From: Solenopsis invicta
Lineage: Eukaryota; Arthropoda; Insecta; Hymenoptera; Formicidae
Direction: 5' to 3'
Length of the DNA: 64,000 bases
Assembly: GCF_016802725.1 (NCBI RefSeq)
Contig: NC_052679.1
Coordinates: 11,442,138 to 11,506,137, forward strand
In this document: positions 44,243-57,254 of the stretch, one piece after another
Layout: every line of letters begins with the position of its first letter
Numbering within the stretch: the first letter of the stretch is position 1
Program-made: the position numbers and the translations under genes
Notes under the pieces: generated by a model
The model's input: the letters and a program-made list of their open reading frames with translations, nothing else
What the model was told of the DNA's origin: nothing
Database searches by the model: none

Positions 44243-45718
44243 CCCAATCAGCACACAATATTTAAAAAATGTTTTTAAAAACATTTAAAAAACATTTATA
44301 AAAACATTAAAAATAATGGGTTAAGTGCCCTTTTTTTATTAAAAAAATATTTATTTTAACATTGAAAAAAATATTTTTTAAATATTATAAAAACGTTTTT
44401 AAAACATTTAAAGAAAACGTTTATTAAACGTTAAAGAAACGTTTTCTTTAACGAAGCATAAATGAGCAAAACAATATTTAAAAAAAAGCTTTTGCAATAA
44501 AAAAAATTTTCAAAAACGTTAAAATTAGTGGATTTACACCCCTTTTTACATTAAACAATTTTTTTTAATATTGAGGTTTTTTTCTTAAGAATTTTTTTCT
44601 CGGAAATTTCCACGCGGTCACCCATCCAAGTTGCGACTCCAGTGAACGTTGCTTGACTTTTATGATCGCTGCGAACTGATTCCTCGTGATGATCTGTAAA
44701 CACTTTGTGTTTATGCATGTACATCACTGATAGATCAAGTCAATATGTTATCGAAAAGACAAAATATATATAATTAAAGTATATTATTTGTTTAAATATA
44801 TATAAGTTAATTTTTTACTGATTTTTATAGACGTTATTGAAACACTTTTTAAACAAATTTTAAATTTAATAATAATTGAAAAATAAAGAGTTTAAATGTT
44901 AAATAAATAATAAATAAACATAATTTTATAAAGATAAAAAATAAGTAAAAAAATTAATATTAAATAAACATTAAATAAATATTAAATAAACATTTAAAAA
45001 ATGCTTACTAAAATCATTTTTTCAATTAAATAATTCATGAAAAATAAATACTTTCACAATATTAAATAAATATTAAAAAAATGTTTATTAAAAAAAAATA
45101 AATAATAATTATTAAATTAATATTCAATAAATGTAAAATTAATGTTTTTGAAATTGTTTCAGATAAAAAATTAATATAAAATAAATATTAAATAAATGTT
45201 AAGTAAATGTTAAATTAATGTTTTTATAAACGGTTTTTTAAAATAAAAAATTAATGTAAAATAAATATTAAATTAATGTTGAATAAATATTAAATTAATG
45301 TTTTTAAAAAATGTTTTTTCAAATGATAAATTAATGTGAAATAAATATTAAATTAATGTTTAATAAATGTTAAATTAATGTTTTTAGAAAATGTTTTTTT
45401 AAATAAAAAATTAATGTGAAATAAATATTAAATAAACGTTAAATAAACGTTAAATAAACGTTAAATAACCGTTAAATAAACATTTTCCCAAATTATTATT
45501 TTAAATATTTAGTTAATGTTAAATAAATGTTAAATAAACGTTAAATAAATTTTAAATAAATATTTTTCCTAATTCATTATTTTAAATATTTAATTAATGT
45601 TAAATAAATATTTAATAAATATTTAATAAATATTTTTGTTATAATGAATTGTACAATGAAAAATTAATATTAAATAAATATTAAAAAAACATTTAAAAAA
45701 TATTGTGTGCTGATTGGG
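44243..45718. mobile_element. AT-rich TIR element with 5S-like module, copy II (inverted)
   Basis: cccaatcagcacacaatatt...aatattgtgtgctgattggg. Inverted relative to copy I at 37816. AC flanks both sides. Its tandem array (about 44990-45640) is the reverse complement of the 80-bp array in copy I. Confidence 0.88.
44601..44670 (-). ncRNA. 5S-rRNA-like segment (pseudo-5S), copy II
   Basis: On the minus strand, cttggatgggtgaccgcgtgg keeps the canonical 5S box C closer than copy I does (GGGTGACC intact), with AAGTCAAGCAACGTTCACTGG as box A. Same context as copy I. Confidence 0.6.
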
Positions 45719-45778
45719 ACTGGATGCATGCAAGCATCAGTGCATTATTGTAAGCAATAACGAACAAAATTTGAAAAA

Positions 45779-46000
45779 ATGAGCAATCCGGATTTGGATC
45801 TTTTTAATATATTGGAGACATTTTTGGAATCTTTTTCTAGTTCAAGCGAGGAAGAAGAAATAATTGCAATCTTCCGAACTAGAAGAATGATTCCAAAAAC
45901 TGTAAATTATGTAGCATGTGTGAAAAAAATGGATAATAACACCGTGTTATATCTTTTATACAGGTACATCGATTTTATACATTTTTTAAAATATAATTAA
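45779..46000 (+). CDS. small acidic ORF in Harbinger-like element, unrecognised
   Basis: A 73-codon ORF with an acidic Ser/Glu run (SSSSEEEE) followed by IIAIFRTRRMIPKTVNYVAC. I do not recognise the protein. The position inside a TAA-flanked element, and the pattern of an acidic N-terminus before an arginine-rich stretch, would suit the N-terminus of a HARBI1-type transposase, but this is a weak inference. The ORF ends early, so it is at best a fragment. Confidence 0.3.
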   Translation: MSNPDLDLFNILETFLESFSSSSEEEEIIAIFRTRRMIPKTVNYVACVKKMDNNTVLYLLYRYIDFIHFLKYN

Positions 46001-46312
46001 TTACTTGATGTAATATAATAGCATTTTTTTAATGATTATATACTATTTAATTACATATAGTAAAAATCATTACTTACTGAGCACGAGATTACTTTTTCGA
46101 GGTTACTTTTTCCTTTTTCGCATGATCTATTATAAATAACTCAGGTGACACTTGCATTGAAAATTTGGGCGTGTTCTTTTGCATTTGCACTATTCAGTGC
46201 AACTCATGGAACTTGTCCAGTGTTGGCGTGAACTGAGTGCGCACTAATTTTTTTCTAATCGAAAACGCTATAAGTTACCGGCATATGGTTATGGCCTGCA
46301 TAAACCGACCTG

Positions 46313-46431
46313 GGGGCCTATTATCGAAAAATATCGCATACGAAAATATACGAAAATACTATAGTATACGTTACACATATTATAGAATTCCCTAGTATTT
46401 TCGTATGCGATATTTTTCGAGAATAGGCCCC
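46313..46431. mobile_element. GGGGCCTATT MITE with CTG duplication
   Basis: ggggcctattatcgaaaaatatcgcatacgaaaata...tattttcgtatgcgatatttttcgagaataggcccc, CTG on both sides (46310-46312, 46432-46434). Confidence 0.9.
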
Positions 46432-46439
46432 CTGCCAGT

Positions 46440-46505
46440 ATAGGAGCACGTAAGCAATCCCGCAAGAAAAAAAACGTATCGTCTGCGGCAGGCTTTAGTA
46501 GTGTT
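46440..46505. repeat. copy of 42040-42105
   Basis: gccagtataggagcacgtaagcaatcccgcaagaaaaaaaacgtatcgtctgcggcaggc repeats almost exactly at 42043-42105 (and in part, inverted, at 41030-41060). Confidence 0.85.
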
Positions 46506-46920
46506 TGTAAAAGCCTGTGCCGCGGCCTTTAATTTTCTCACTGATTTGTTTTGATTCAAATTCTTATCAAATGAGATGGGGAAGAAAGATAAGAAAAAAA
46601 ATAAAAACAAAATAAGTGGTCAGATAAAAACTGCGTTAAAAACAGAAAAAAAGTTTAACGCTAAGCAAAAGAAGGAATTAGCGGCTCTTGGTGAGGTTAG
46701 ATTTTTTTCTTCTCTGTCATGTCTTAAACGGAAAAATATGTAAAGATGTGAACGATGTGATAAATCTTAACAAACTTCACTAATAGTACGTGTTAGTTTT
46801 GTATTTGTTCCTTGAAACGGTTATAAAATAAGCATATACAAAACGTGCTATCTGAAACTCGCTAATAAATATTTTTTAGCAAGAGACGAAAGATACCATG
46901 TGCAACACAATAAATTATTT

Positions 46921-48019
46921 AGTAATTGTGCAGAATATCCACTGCATTTCCGATTTTGACGAAATTAAGCTCATTCAACGCGTTTTCACTCTAAATGAAC
47001 GAATCTGTCAGAAAATAGTGTCGCTCTGCCCCGCGAACCGAGACATCAAACGTTAAAATTGGCTATTGCACAGGTTAGAAAATCAGTCGTTTCGGCGCAA
47101 TGTAACGAAATGAGCATGCGTTGTGATAGAAGTGTGCATGAAATTTGAAATGCTTATTAATAATTATATCACTGCCACATTTACTACACATGCTTGTATT
47201 TGTCAGAACATTATGTTGGATTTAAAAAAGTTATTAGTTTTTGTGCAATGTAGATTTTTTTATTGAGGCATGAAAAAAATTTATTTTATAAAATTAATTT
47301 AATTAATAGACACATCTCACAAATAGAAATCTTGAAACGAGGTCTACAGATGTACTGTTCTCTTCACATGAGTTTGCAACTTTTCATGCAAAAGGAAGTC
47401 TACCTTCTTTCCATCTCCACCCACTACACCCCCTGTGTGCACAGGGGATAAGATGGTAGGGGTGAAAATAGGGTGAACCTTCGTGTGGAAAGTCGCAAAC
47501 TTATGTGGGAGAACAGTACATCTGTAGACCTTGTTTCAAGATTTTTATTTGTAAGTGGGATGTTTATATTAATTTAATTAATTAATTTTATAAAATAAAT
47601 TGTAATGTCTCAATAAAAAAATCTACATTGCACAAAAACTAATAATTTTTTTAAATTCAACACAATGTTTATATCTTATTAAACATTTTTATAATATATT
47701 TTATAATTAACAGAGTGGGGGGGGGGGGAATATACATTGTACAATCAAATATAGTAAATATGGCAGTAATGTAATTATTAATAAAAAAACATTTCAAATT
47801 TCATGCACATTTATATCAGCGCATGCTCAGCTCATTGCAATACGCTAATATGACAGGTATTTTAACCTGTATAATTGCCAATTTTAACGTTTGATATCTT
47901 GGTTTGCAGGGCAGAGCAACACTTTTTTCTGCCAGATTTGTTTATTTTGAATGAAAACGCGTCGAATAAGCTTAATTTCGTCAAAATAGGAGGTGCAGTG
48001 GGTATTTTGCACAATTACC
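46921..48019. mobile_element. 1.1-kb fold-back
   Basis: Left arm agtaattgtgcagaatatccactgca...gacgaaattaagc...aacgcgttttca...gaacgaatctgtcag...gaggtctacagatgtactgttctc pairs throughout with the right arm, ending at tgcagtgggtattttgcacaattacct. The loop is about 47420-47450. The right arm includes a G10 run (47717). No real ORF. Confidence 0.85.
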
Positions 48020-48199
48020 TACTTATTTTTATTTACAATATTTATTTCTGTGAAGTTAGGATCCCATTTTTAAAATTTCTAAATAGTTCATAGAGTTCCG
48101 GTTCTGCTCCAAAGAATTCTAGAGTTTCTGTTACATTTCGAAAAGAGTTCTAACATTTAGAATATTTTATAACCAGATTATTCTTAATACTCTAATGTC

Positions 48200-48330
48200 T
48201 ATTTCCACCAACGCAGATTAACTTTGATCTTAGTTTAACTTACTCTTTATCTTTAGTTCTAAGAATTGGAAAAAGATAAGGAGTAAGTTAAACTGAGATC
48301 AAAGTTAATCTACATTGGTAAAAATGGGCA
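48200..48330. mobile_element. palindromic MITE of about 125 bp
   Basis: ccaccaacgcagattaactttgatcttagtttaacttactctttatctt pairs with aagataaggagtaagttaaactgagatcaaagttaatctacattgg. Confidence 0.85.
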
Positions 48331-48552
48331 TAAATATTTCTGCAAATATATATGATAAAAAAAAAGATAAAATGAGAGCATTAAAATTTTATCATATATA
48401 GTTATACATGTAATAAAAATACACATAATAAATATATAATTGTGATAGAGGATCAAAATTTATATTCTTAGTGTGTAGCTTTGTCTTTTTCTAAAATCTT
48501 CCAATATAAGTGATATATATACAATAAAACCCAAGTAGTACTATCTTTGTAT

Positions 48553-48630
48553 GAGGGTTATTTAGAAAGTAAGGTCTAAAAACAAATATGGAAACTATGT
48601 AGAGTCAGACCTTACTTTCTGAATAACCCT
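48553..48630. mobile_element. mini mariner MITE, GGGTTATTYAGAAAGTAAGGTC ends
   Basis: gagggttatttagaaagtaaggtct...gaccttactttctgaataaccctt, 78 bp. The ends resemble mariner termini. Confidence 0.85.
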
Positions 48631-48634
48631 TGTA

Positions 48635-49990
48635 TTTTCATTCAAAAGTCTTCCTGCATCAATCCAAGTTGAATGTATTTAAAGTAATAGTATGTATCTT
48701 TGTTTTTCCACTTGAGGTATGTATATATTTCACTGGAATATAACATATAATCTTAAAGAATTAAAGAGGAAACGGTTCAAAATAAGAAAATTTTTTTGAA
48801 ATAAAATTTTTAACGTACAAATATTTGAGGCCGTTAGACTTTAAATATAATAAGATTACAAAATCTATATCAAATAACAGTATTAAAAAATTAATGAAAA
48901 AATGCAATAAATATAATAATAATAAATAGCCCGTGTGAGTAAATAATTGTGGTAGATAGAATTAGAGAAAATAGAATTATAATTAGAAAATGTAAACTAA
49001 TCCTATACTTAGAATTAAATATAGAATTACTTTACATTTGTATTGTGTTATATGTTGTGAAAACAAATAGAATTAAAGGATAAGTTTATATTAGTAAAAT
49101 ATGCGTTATAAAAGCGATTATGCAAACTAGGTTTAAGCCTGTCAACTCGTTGCGGCTATATTGAAGTTGTGACGTCAGAAGCGTGAAATTGCGTGAAATT
49201 ACACATAATTTTATCCAACATACTATTTGTAAATAAAGACAATTTGAATGAAACGGACTAATCAGATGGTTTTAAAACCCTTGTAAAAATGGTATCCTTT
49301 TTTTGCCTAATAGTCAGTAAAGAGTTGTAAAAAGTAACGCCTATTCAGACAGGAAAACACACGGATAGCTATTGAGTGAAAAGAGTGAAAAATGTGCTTT
49401 TATGTATAAAATTCAAAGAAACTTGCGGTCTATTTTTACGAATTTGGTAAATACGAGACAAATCATATTTTCATAATGAAACACATAATAACAAAATGAT
49501 AACAGCACGACAACATTTCATCATAAATCTGTCACGTTTTACGCCTATTAGTTTGCAACGGAATATCGCTACCGTCAACGCGGAATTCTGAGCTGAAGTG
49601 CCAGGAGCTTTGAGATTAAGTTTTTTTTAAGCATTTAAATAATATTGTAAGACATTACAATTTTCTTAATTATTGTAACTATTGTATTTTACAACTTTAT
49701 TATATTAGAGATTTTGCAGCGCAAAGGTTTTGTACATTAAATTTTTTTTATTTTAAATGGAATCTTATAGTAACCAGTAATACAAAATAATAAATTATTA
49801 GAATTTAGTTAACAAACTGGTAAATTGTGTTTAATAATTAACTTTGTTCACAAAGTTTTGACCTTAGGTTGTGTTTTTATAATGGTTTATATATTAATAT
49901 TAATGTTTTAATCAATTTACTTAAATTCTGAAAAAATTGAAAACAATTTGATGCTGGAATTCGAATCTGGTGCGTCGCAGAAAGAAATAT
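48635..49990. other. AT-rich, no gene recognised
   Basis: Unique-looking AT-rich DNA. 49100-49600 is slightly less AT-rich with no ORF over 60 codons. Nothing supportable. Confidence 0.5.
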
Positions 49991-49994
49991 ATCT

Positions 49995-50100
49995 CAGGTA
50001 GCAAGTTGACGTTATTTATTGTCCTTTTGACGTCAAAATAACATCTTTGACGATATTTTAACATCAAAATGACGATAAATAACGTCAGCTTGCTATCCGG
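49995..50100. mobile_element. small palindromic MITE
   Basis: caggtagcaagttgacgttatttattgtc...gacgataaataacgtcagcttgctatccgg, about 106 bp with imperfect inner repeats (gacgtcaaaataacatc / gacgatattttaacatc). Confidence 0.8.
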
Positions 50101-50880
50101 ATAACGCAAGCACGTAAGCCGATATTCATAGTCGATTCTTATATTTAAGACCATTTTAAGAAACATTTTAAGATGTCATTAATCAATAAGAAGTCACATT
50201 AGTATTTTAAGCCTTTACTTAAGACGGCCTTAAAATAAGAATAAACTTTGAATACTGGTTTTAGTCTTCTCAACAATGTTTTCTTGGTTACCGACTCAAA
50301 ATTTTAGTACTTAAGGCGATGCTGGATCAGTCTGTATGTGCTTATTTTTGGACATTCATATCTTTTAATTGGCTTAACAGATCTCGAAATCCTTTTTCAC
50401 AATTAAAGTAGTGACAAAAACATACTTTGCTAACTATAATTTAATACGAAAAACGAAAGTAGATTAAAAACTTATTTTTAATTTTTAGCTTCTCACTTAA
50501 GTTTAATTTCTGGCTTCTGTAGCCGACTCGTGAGAACATATGGCCCATATAAAAGTTTTAGACATTGTATGAAATAAGTAATTAGCAAGGTATGAATTAA
50601 ATGAAAGAACAATACGGCGTTTGCAGGATGATCCTAGAAGCTTTAGTACGAGAGGTATAAGCATCTGAAAATTGTTTATGTAATTTGCACATGGAATTAG
50701 TGTGAAGAGCAGAAATTGTGTACATGGTAGTTGAGAGATCACTAAGGGGGTTTAAAATCGAAGAAAAAGGACAGATGAGTGCGTTTTACAAACAGTGCTA
50801 GCTTATTTTTTTTACTCTTCGCCTCACGTGCGACCCTCAGTCCATCGAAGAAAAATCTGCAGCTATCTGCAATACCGACG
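50101..50880. other. non-coding, nothing recognised
   Basis: Short ORFs without homology. No repeat partner seen in this window. Confidence 0.45.
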
Positions 50881-51492
50881 TCGAGTGAGTTCCACCGTCG
50901 GTCTAGTATTGTCTTCTTTTTCTTCTATTGGCCTATGGATATCTGACTTTTATTGAAGATCACAGTACTACAACGTTCATTCAGCCTCAACCAGATCTAT
51001 TGGCCCAGAGATCTGGTTGTGTATAATTTCTTTTATATATCGGGATAACTTTTGGATTATAGTTTCTTTATCTTAGGTTTCCACTTGATTTTTGAGTTGT
51101 CTCTTTAGTTGGTTTACGTTACTCGTAAATATATGTGTATCCTCTTTTCTTATTTTTATTTTTCTTTTTTTCCCCTTTTTTTCTCCTTTTTATTATATTC
51201 TGAATAGTTTTAGTTATCCTCTTCTACCAATGGTAATTCTCTCTTCCAGCCCCCACCCCAGGATCTGGGAATATAAGTGGCCCTCTGCAATTATTTGGCA
51301 ATACTAACCTGAACACTTATTCTACTGTCGTTTTTCGTGTCTACTTATTATTTAACGCAGTTTTTGAATTATCAATAACAAACCAATTCATAGTGCCGGT
51401 AATTTATTCGTTTTCTTTATATGTTATTATTTTTGAAGTTTATTTTTGATAATCAAAATCCCATATTATATGGTCATTTGAATTATTTCCTT
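50881..51492 (-). other. probable 3' UTR of the non-LTR element
   Basis: Lies directly downstream (minus strand) of the last ORF of the retrotransposon. The end of the element could not be fixed: no poly(A) or target duplication was identified. Confidence 0.4.
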
Positions 51493-52406
51493 TTAGATTT
51501 GAAATTTTTTAAGAATTTTCTGAACAAATTTATTGAGAAGTTTAATGATTTTTTTATTTAAGATGTGCATAATAAATTCCACCGAGTATGGTTCAGGGAT
51601 TTTATACTTCTTTAATTCTTTTCTTTTATCATTCAATAACGGGCATGCCCAGAAAATATGATTGATGTTCTGTACTTCATAGTTAAAATTACATTTAGCG
51701 GATTTCGCTAGACCAATTTTGTTTTTTATTTGTAAATGCAGTATCTGTCGAAATTCTAAAGTAAGTTCCATATACATGTTTGTTACATTTATACTTATAA
51801 ATTGTTTTATAACTAAATTCCCTAAAATTACTCATGAAGTATTTGCCAGTATTTGGACTAATCTGATTAATATGTTGAGAGTCAATACGTATTCGTTTTT
51901 GAGACTGAATACATTTTTTAAACGAAACTTTATTCGGTAGAAAAGTTCCTGATTCTGCTCCAATTTTTGTCAATCTATCTGCCTCTTTGTTACCCAATAG
52001 CCCTGAGTGCGCAGGGCATCATGTGAATCTAATGTTTATTTTCTTTTTTGAAATAAAATACTCAATAGAGTTATATAAATCCCTCACTGTATTACTCAAA
52101 AATCTAAGGTGAGCCCTATATCTTCCCTTCTCACATGCTTCCAATGTTTTAAGTGTACTTTCTGAGTCAGTGCACACATTAATGTGTTTCCAGCCCGACT
52201 CTGATGCTAAATTCAATGCTTTGGTGATGGCTATAGCTTCTGCGTTGAATGAAGACGTTAGAGGATTCAATTTAAAGGTTAGTCCTATATTCCTGTCTGG
52301 GACATAAATCGCGTAATCCACTTTCCTGGGAAATTCCCTCTCTTGACGTACGTTAATCCTACTATTTGGATCCCTTGTTTCCTGTTCGTAAAATTTTGAC
52401 TCGTCT
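51493..52406 (-). pseudogene. non-LTR retrotransposon: RNase H domain and C-terminus
   Basis: RNase H motifs are visible: NAEAIAITKALNLASESGW (catalytic Glu), NVCTDSEST (Asp), PAHSGLLGNKEADRL (His and Asp). The first Asp (TIFTDES) lies across the Transib insertion, half at 52400 and half at 61012. The C-terminal region carries NFNYEVQNINHIFWACPLL, the Cys-His type tail common in these elements. A TGA at about 52019 replaces the Trp normally before CPAH, and the reading frame shifts near 51700. Downstream part of the element whose reverse transcriptase is at 61.7-64 kb. Confidence 0.85.
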
Positions 52407-52759
52407 TACAGTGGGCCAGGAGACCTCAAAAAGTGGCCAAAATTCATATTTTAAAATTGATTGAAAGAATTATACTATTGTTTTGTACATTATTGAAAGT
52501 AGTGAGAATATAATTTTTATAAACATATATAAAGTATTTTCTTTTTGGTAGGTCCTTGAAATTGAAAAATCGTCTAAAACGATAAACGCGTAATTGATGA
52601 AAATATATCACATATTTTGAAATATGCTGATAATATGAAAATGCCCATCCGTTAATTTCATCTCCTGGGATATTGACGTTTACAAAATAATCAATAATCA
52701 ATCTAAAGTAATACATAGTGTATTAGGGAAAAACGCGAAATGTGAAATTTTCACAATTT

Positions 52760-53240
52760 ACGGCAATACACTCTCTATCACTATTCTCCTACATTCCCCT
52801 CTCTAGCAAAACCGTTATGGCGCCATTTTGTTTCTTTTACTATACACTTTTATTTAATTCCGCGGCAATTAGGCGGCATTTGACATTTAGTAGTTCAAAA
52901 TTTGTCTCAAACGTCACAATGTGTCAAAAGACCTCAAAAAGTGGCTAAAATTTAAAATGTTAATGGATTTGCATAAAACTTGATATAGAAGAGTTTTTGG
53001 GGTCGCTGATTTCGAATTTGATGTCAAAAATTCAAAATTCAAAATGGCGGATATAAATGGTGGACAAAAGTATCAAAATACAGCAATACACTCCCCAACC
53101 AATTGACTATTCTCCTACATTCCTCTCTGTAGAGAAACAGTTATGGCGCCGTTTTGTTTCTTTTACTATACACTTTTATTTAATTATGCGGCATTTGACA
53201 TTTAGTAATTCAAAATTTGTTGCATCTGTGCGCGAGGATC
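52760..53240. repeat. two-copy subterminal repeat, about 320 bp apart
   Basis: 'ctattctcctacattcc.ctct.tagagaaac.gttatggcgcc.ttttgtttcttttactatacacttttatttaatt' occurs at about 52780-52860 and 53105-53185. Between them is a block matching the right-end 121-bp repeats in inverse orientation (ggtcgctgatttcgaatttgatgtc). Confidence 0.85.
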
Positions 53241-53303
53241 ACTGCCTGTTTTCTTTCAGTCTTACATAATAAAAGTGTAGCACATCGTCAACGCAGCACA
53301 ATG

Positions 53304-53304
<1 letters not shown>

Positions 53305-53362
<58 letters not shown>
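53305..53362. repeat. (TA)n microsatellite
   Basis: Long TA run immediately before the CAGGGTG end; a matching run follows the other end (57258-57306). Confidence 0.92.
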
Positions 53363-53365
<3 letters not shown>

Positions 53366-54313
53366 GGTGTTCGTTAATGGTTGTCCAGCCTTTTACCGTA
53401 CGTAGATGCCGTACCGACTGAGCTTGCTAATTTGCTAAACGTTTCCTAGATGACAGCTGCTTCGGTTGAGCGCGCGAACGCGATCTCGCAGGACCGAGTG
53501 ACACGTACAGGCCCCTGGTGAAAATTTTTCTCATATTTTTTTCGTATAATTTTTCCGAACATCTGTATAATTTTTTATGAAACGTTATAAAATGTAAAAA
53601 AGTTAAAAGTATTTTTTTAAAACTGTGAGATGAGAAATCTCAGAATACTTCAGAATGTACGTGTATGAAAAGTTCTAACAATAAGAGATGTAGACTTTCT
53701 AAGTATTATTTCTACGTATTTCTGAAAAATGTTCCTATTCGTATAAAAATTATGAGAAAAACTGTAACCAGGAATGTTAAATTCTATAAACGAGAAATTT
53801 TATAAAAAATTATTAGAATAGTTTTTACCGGGGGAAGCTGTGCATACTTTGTTATATTACATTTGTTACTAAGATTACTATTTCTATTTATTAATCAAAT
53901 TAATAAATAAAGTAGTAAATAGAAACGTAGAATACTGAATACATTTAATAATATATCCACACAATTTTTATCACAAATTTTTAATACTTGTAATCTTTTG
54001 AATTTAAATATTATCTTTGAAGTACTTTTAATTTAAAGAACTTCAGAAATAATATTGTAATGTGATATCAAGTAATGAAAGCTAAATGGTAACGTGGACT
54101 TCCACACCACCTTTGAGGTTCCACGATTGGCGCGTTAGGTTTTTTTGAAGTGGACCTTCGCCTAGAGCCATATTATACCACATTAAAGACCTATTTTTTT
54201 GGTACATAAAGCTTAAATAGATATTTTGAAGTCATATTGCGTAAGAACACACGTAGATGAAAAGTTACATCTACGTATGATCGTGCGTAATATGACAACA
54301 AATTATCATATTT

Positions 54314-55461
54314 TTAGAGCAAGTGCTCGAAGTGTCTCCCTTCCTCCTGCTCACAACGTAAAGCCCGACTCACGATTGCTTCACGTACCCGCTCCAAGAC
54401 CTGTGGACTTATTGCACGGCAAGCTCGTACAATTCTATCTTTCAGGTCTTGAACGTTTTCGGGTCGTGTTGCATACACCTGCTGTTTAAGATGACCCCAC
54501 AGAAAGAAATCTAGTGGTGTAAGGTCTGGTGAACGCGGTGGCCATTCATGAGGACCGTGAAGACCGATCCAATGAGCACCGAACTTTCGATTCAATAATT
54601 CTCTTGTCGCCCTGGCGGTGTGTGCAGGATGGCCGTCCTGCTGGAACCACATGTTAATACGTGATTCCAGTGGCACCTCACCCATCAGGTCGACAAATTG
54701 ATTTTCAAGAAATGTTCGGTATGCATTGCCATCGACCTTACCATCAAAAAAATATGGCCCAATGATGTGGTCTCCAAGAATACCTGCCCAAACGTTCACC
54801 GACCACCTCACTTGAGTATGTGCTTGCTGCATCCAGTGAGGATTCTCAGTGGCCCAGTAATGCATGTTATGGCGCTGACGGTGCCATTATTATGGAAAAC
54901 GCATTCATCCGAAAATTCAATGCGTTTGGGAAAATTATAATCTTCCTCACATTCATTAAAGAACCACTGACATTATCTCAATCTGCGAGCTTCATCGTTA
55001 ATATGCAGCTCTTGAGTCAAGGTTACTTTGTAGGGATGGAAGCGAGTCGCTTTTAAAGCTTTATGTACCGTACTCACGCTAACGCCTTGATTCCGCGCTA
55101 TGGTTCGGATACTGATGGTTGGCTCATCCGTAACCATTTGTCGTATTTGCGCGGTATCTATGCGCGGCGGTCGCCCTGTACGGAGTATAAAAATAACGAT
55201 AAAAGAATAGAATATTTAAAATTGCATTATTAAAAAATTTTATTAATATGTACCTGCAGGCTTAATAGGTCTAAATTGACCATATCTTCGCAGCCTCGAT
55301 TCCAGCCTCGCAAACATTCTTCGATAAGGCTGTCGCCGCTCCGGATATCTACGCATGTAGAGCAACGCAGCTTCTCGCGCATCCCTGTTGCACACTGCAT
55401 ACACCATTATCATATCACACATTTCGTCATACGTGAAATTGTGAGCCATGGTTGCACGCAC
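54314..55461 (-). pseudogene. mariner/IS630-type transposase with an intron
   Basis: Exon 1 (55254-55461, probable ATG at 55450) encodes AHNFTYDEMCDMIMVYAVCN, then a DNA-binding segment ending PIKPAG. A 78-bp intron (GTACAT at 55253, CAG at 55176) joins to RPPRIDTAQIRQMVTDEPTI, then SIRTIARNQGVSVSTVHKAL, then the catalytic core: IEFSDECVFHN (first Asp), MWFQQDGHPAHTA (second Asp), WPPRSPDLTPLDFFLWGHLK (third Asp at the LD of TPLDFF). A TAA after RRLR (about 54991) and a frameshift near 54885 break it. The C-terminus EEGRHFEHLL is intact. Confidence 0.9.
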
Positions 55462-55808
55462 GTTCTCTCACATGGGATCGAGACGAGACGACAAAAACAG
55501 TTGCAAGAAACAACGAAGAAACAGCAACAATTGAAAATCGACAGATATTTCTTTTCCGCGGGAAACTTTGAAAGTTTACTCTAAAATTCTCAGAATAGAA
55601 GCAAGCAAGCCATATCTTTCTTTACAAGGCTACAGTTGTAGTTGCGAAAAAACGATCAATTTCTTTAAAATTATGTTCCAATACATATTTATTTATAAAA
55701 TTGTATGATAAAGTATTCATTATTGTGCTTTTTATCATTACTTGTATTACTTTTTCTGTATACCACACATAAAAATGGTATAAATTGAAAAAAATTATTA
55801 AAAATGTG

Positions 55809-56319
55809 AGAGAACGTGCATGCAATATGGCTCACAATTTTACGTTTGATGAAATGTGTGACATGATCATGATTTATGCAGTGTGCGACAGAGATTCGTG
55901 AGAAGCTACGTTGCTCTATACGCGCAGATATCCGTAGCGACGACAGCCATATCGAAATATGTTTGCAAGGCTGGAGTCGAGGCAGCGAACATACGGTCAA
56001 TTTAAACCTATTAAGCCTGCAGGTTAGGTATATTTATAAAATTTTTTGATAATACAATTTTAAATATTCTATTGTTTTATCATTATTTTTATACTCCGTA
56101 CAGGGCGACCACAGCGCATACATACCGCGCAAATACGACAAATGGTTACTGATGATCCAACCATCAGTATACGAACCATAGCGCGGAATCTAGGAGTTCG
56201 TTTGAGTACGGTACATAAAGTTTTGAAATCGGCTCGCTTCCATCTTGAGCAAGCAATCTTGAGTCGGGCTTTACGTTGTGAGCAGGAAGAAGGGAGACAC
56301 TTCGAGCACTTGCTCTAAA
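55809..56319 (+). pseudogene. inverted, internally deleted copy of the same transposase
   Basis: Reads MAHNFTFDEMCDMIMIYAVC, then a stop (TGA after RDS). The same intron (CCTGCAGGTTAGG...TACAG) is followed by RPQRIHTAQIRQMVTDDPTI, then S(V)STVHKVLKSARFH. It then jumps directly to the C-terminal EQEEGRRHFEHLL region: the whole catalytic core is deleted. Its arm pairs with the minus-strand gene. Confidence 0.85.
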
Positions 56320-57254
56320 AATATGATAATTTGTTGTCATATTACGCACGATCATACGTAGATGTAACTTTTCATCTACGTGTGTTCTTACGCAATATGA
56401 CTTCAAAATATCTATTTAAGCTTTATGTACCAAAAAAATAGGTCTTTAATGTGGTATAATATGGCTCTAGGCGAAGGTCCACTTCAAAAAACCTAACGCG
56501 CCAATCGTGGAACCTCAAAGGTGGTGTGGAAGTCCACGTTACCATTTAGCTTTCATTACTTGATATCACATTACAATATTATTTCTGAAGTTCTTTAAAT
56601 TAAAAGTACTTCAAAGATAATATTTAAATTCAAAAGATTACAAGTATTAAAAATTTGTGATAAAAATTGTGTGGATATATTATTAAATATATTCAGTATT
56701 CTACGTTTCTATTTACTACTTTATTTATTAATTTGATTAATAAATAGAAATAGTAATCTTAGTAACAAATGTAATATAACAAAGTATGCACAGCTTTCCC
56801 CGGTAAAAACTATTCTAATAATTTTTTATAAAATTTCTCGTTTATAGAATTTAACATTCCTGGTTACAGTTTTTCTCATAATTTTTATACGAATAGGAAC
56901 ATTTTTCAGAAATACGTAGAAATAATACTTAGAAAGTCTACATCTCTTATTGTTAGAACTTTTCATACACGTACATTCTGAAGTATTCTGAGATTTCTAA
57001 TCTCACAGTTTTAAAAAAATACTTTTAACTTTTTTACATTTTATAACGTTTCATAAAAAATTATACAGATGTTCGGAAAAATTATACGAAAAAAATATGA
57101 GAAAAATTTTCACCAGGGGCCTGTACGTGTCACTCGGTCCTGCGAGATCGCGTTCGCGCGCTCAACCGAAGCATCTAGGAAACGTTTAGCAAATTAGCAA
57201 GCTCAGTCGGTACGGCATCTACGTACGGTAAAAGGACAACCATTAACGAACACC

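Larger units (their letters stand above)
43969..46270. mobile_element. Harbinger-like element, TAGCGTTTTCGATT ends, with nested insertions
   Basis: tagcgttttcgattgggatg at the left and ctaatcgaaaacgcta at the right, with TAA on both sides (43966-43968, 46271-46273). Two insertions sit inside: the GGCTGTGTTCCG MITE (44004-44101) and copy II of the 5S-bearing element (44243-45718). The remaining own sequence is about 730 bp and includes a small ORF (45779-46000). Confidence 0.72.

Noticed and set aside
54226..54489. plus-strand ORF over the transposase
   Set aside because: It is the complementary shadow of the C-terminal transposase sequence, and the same text appears at 56164-56406 in the opposite arm.
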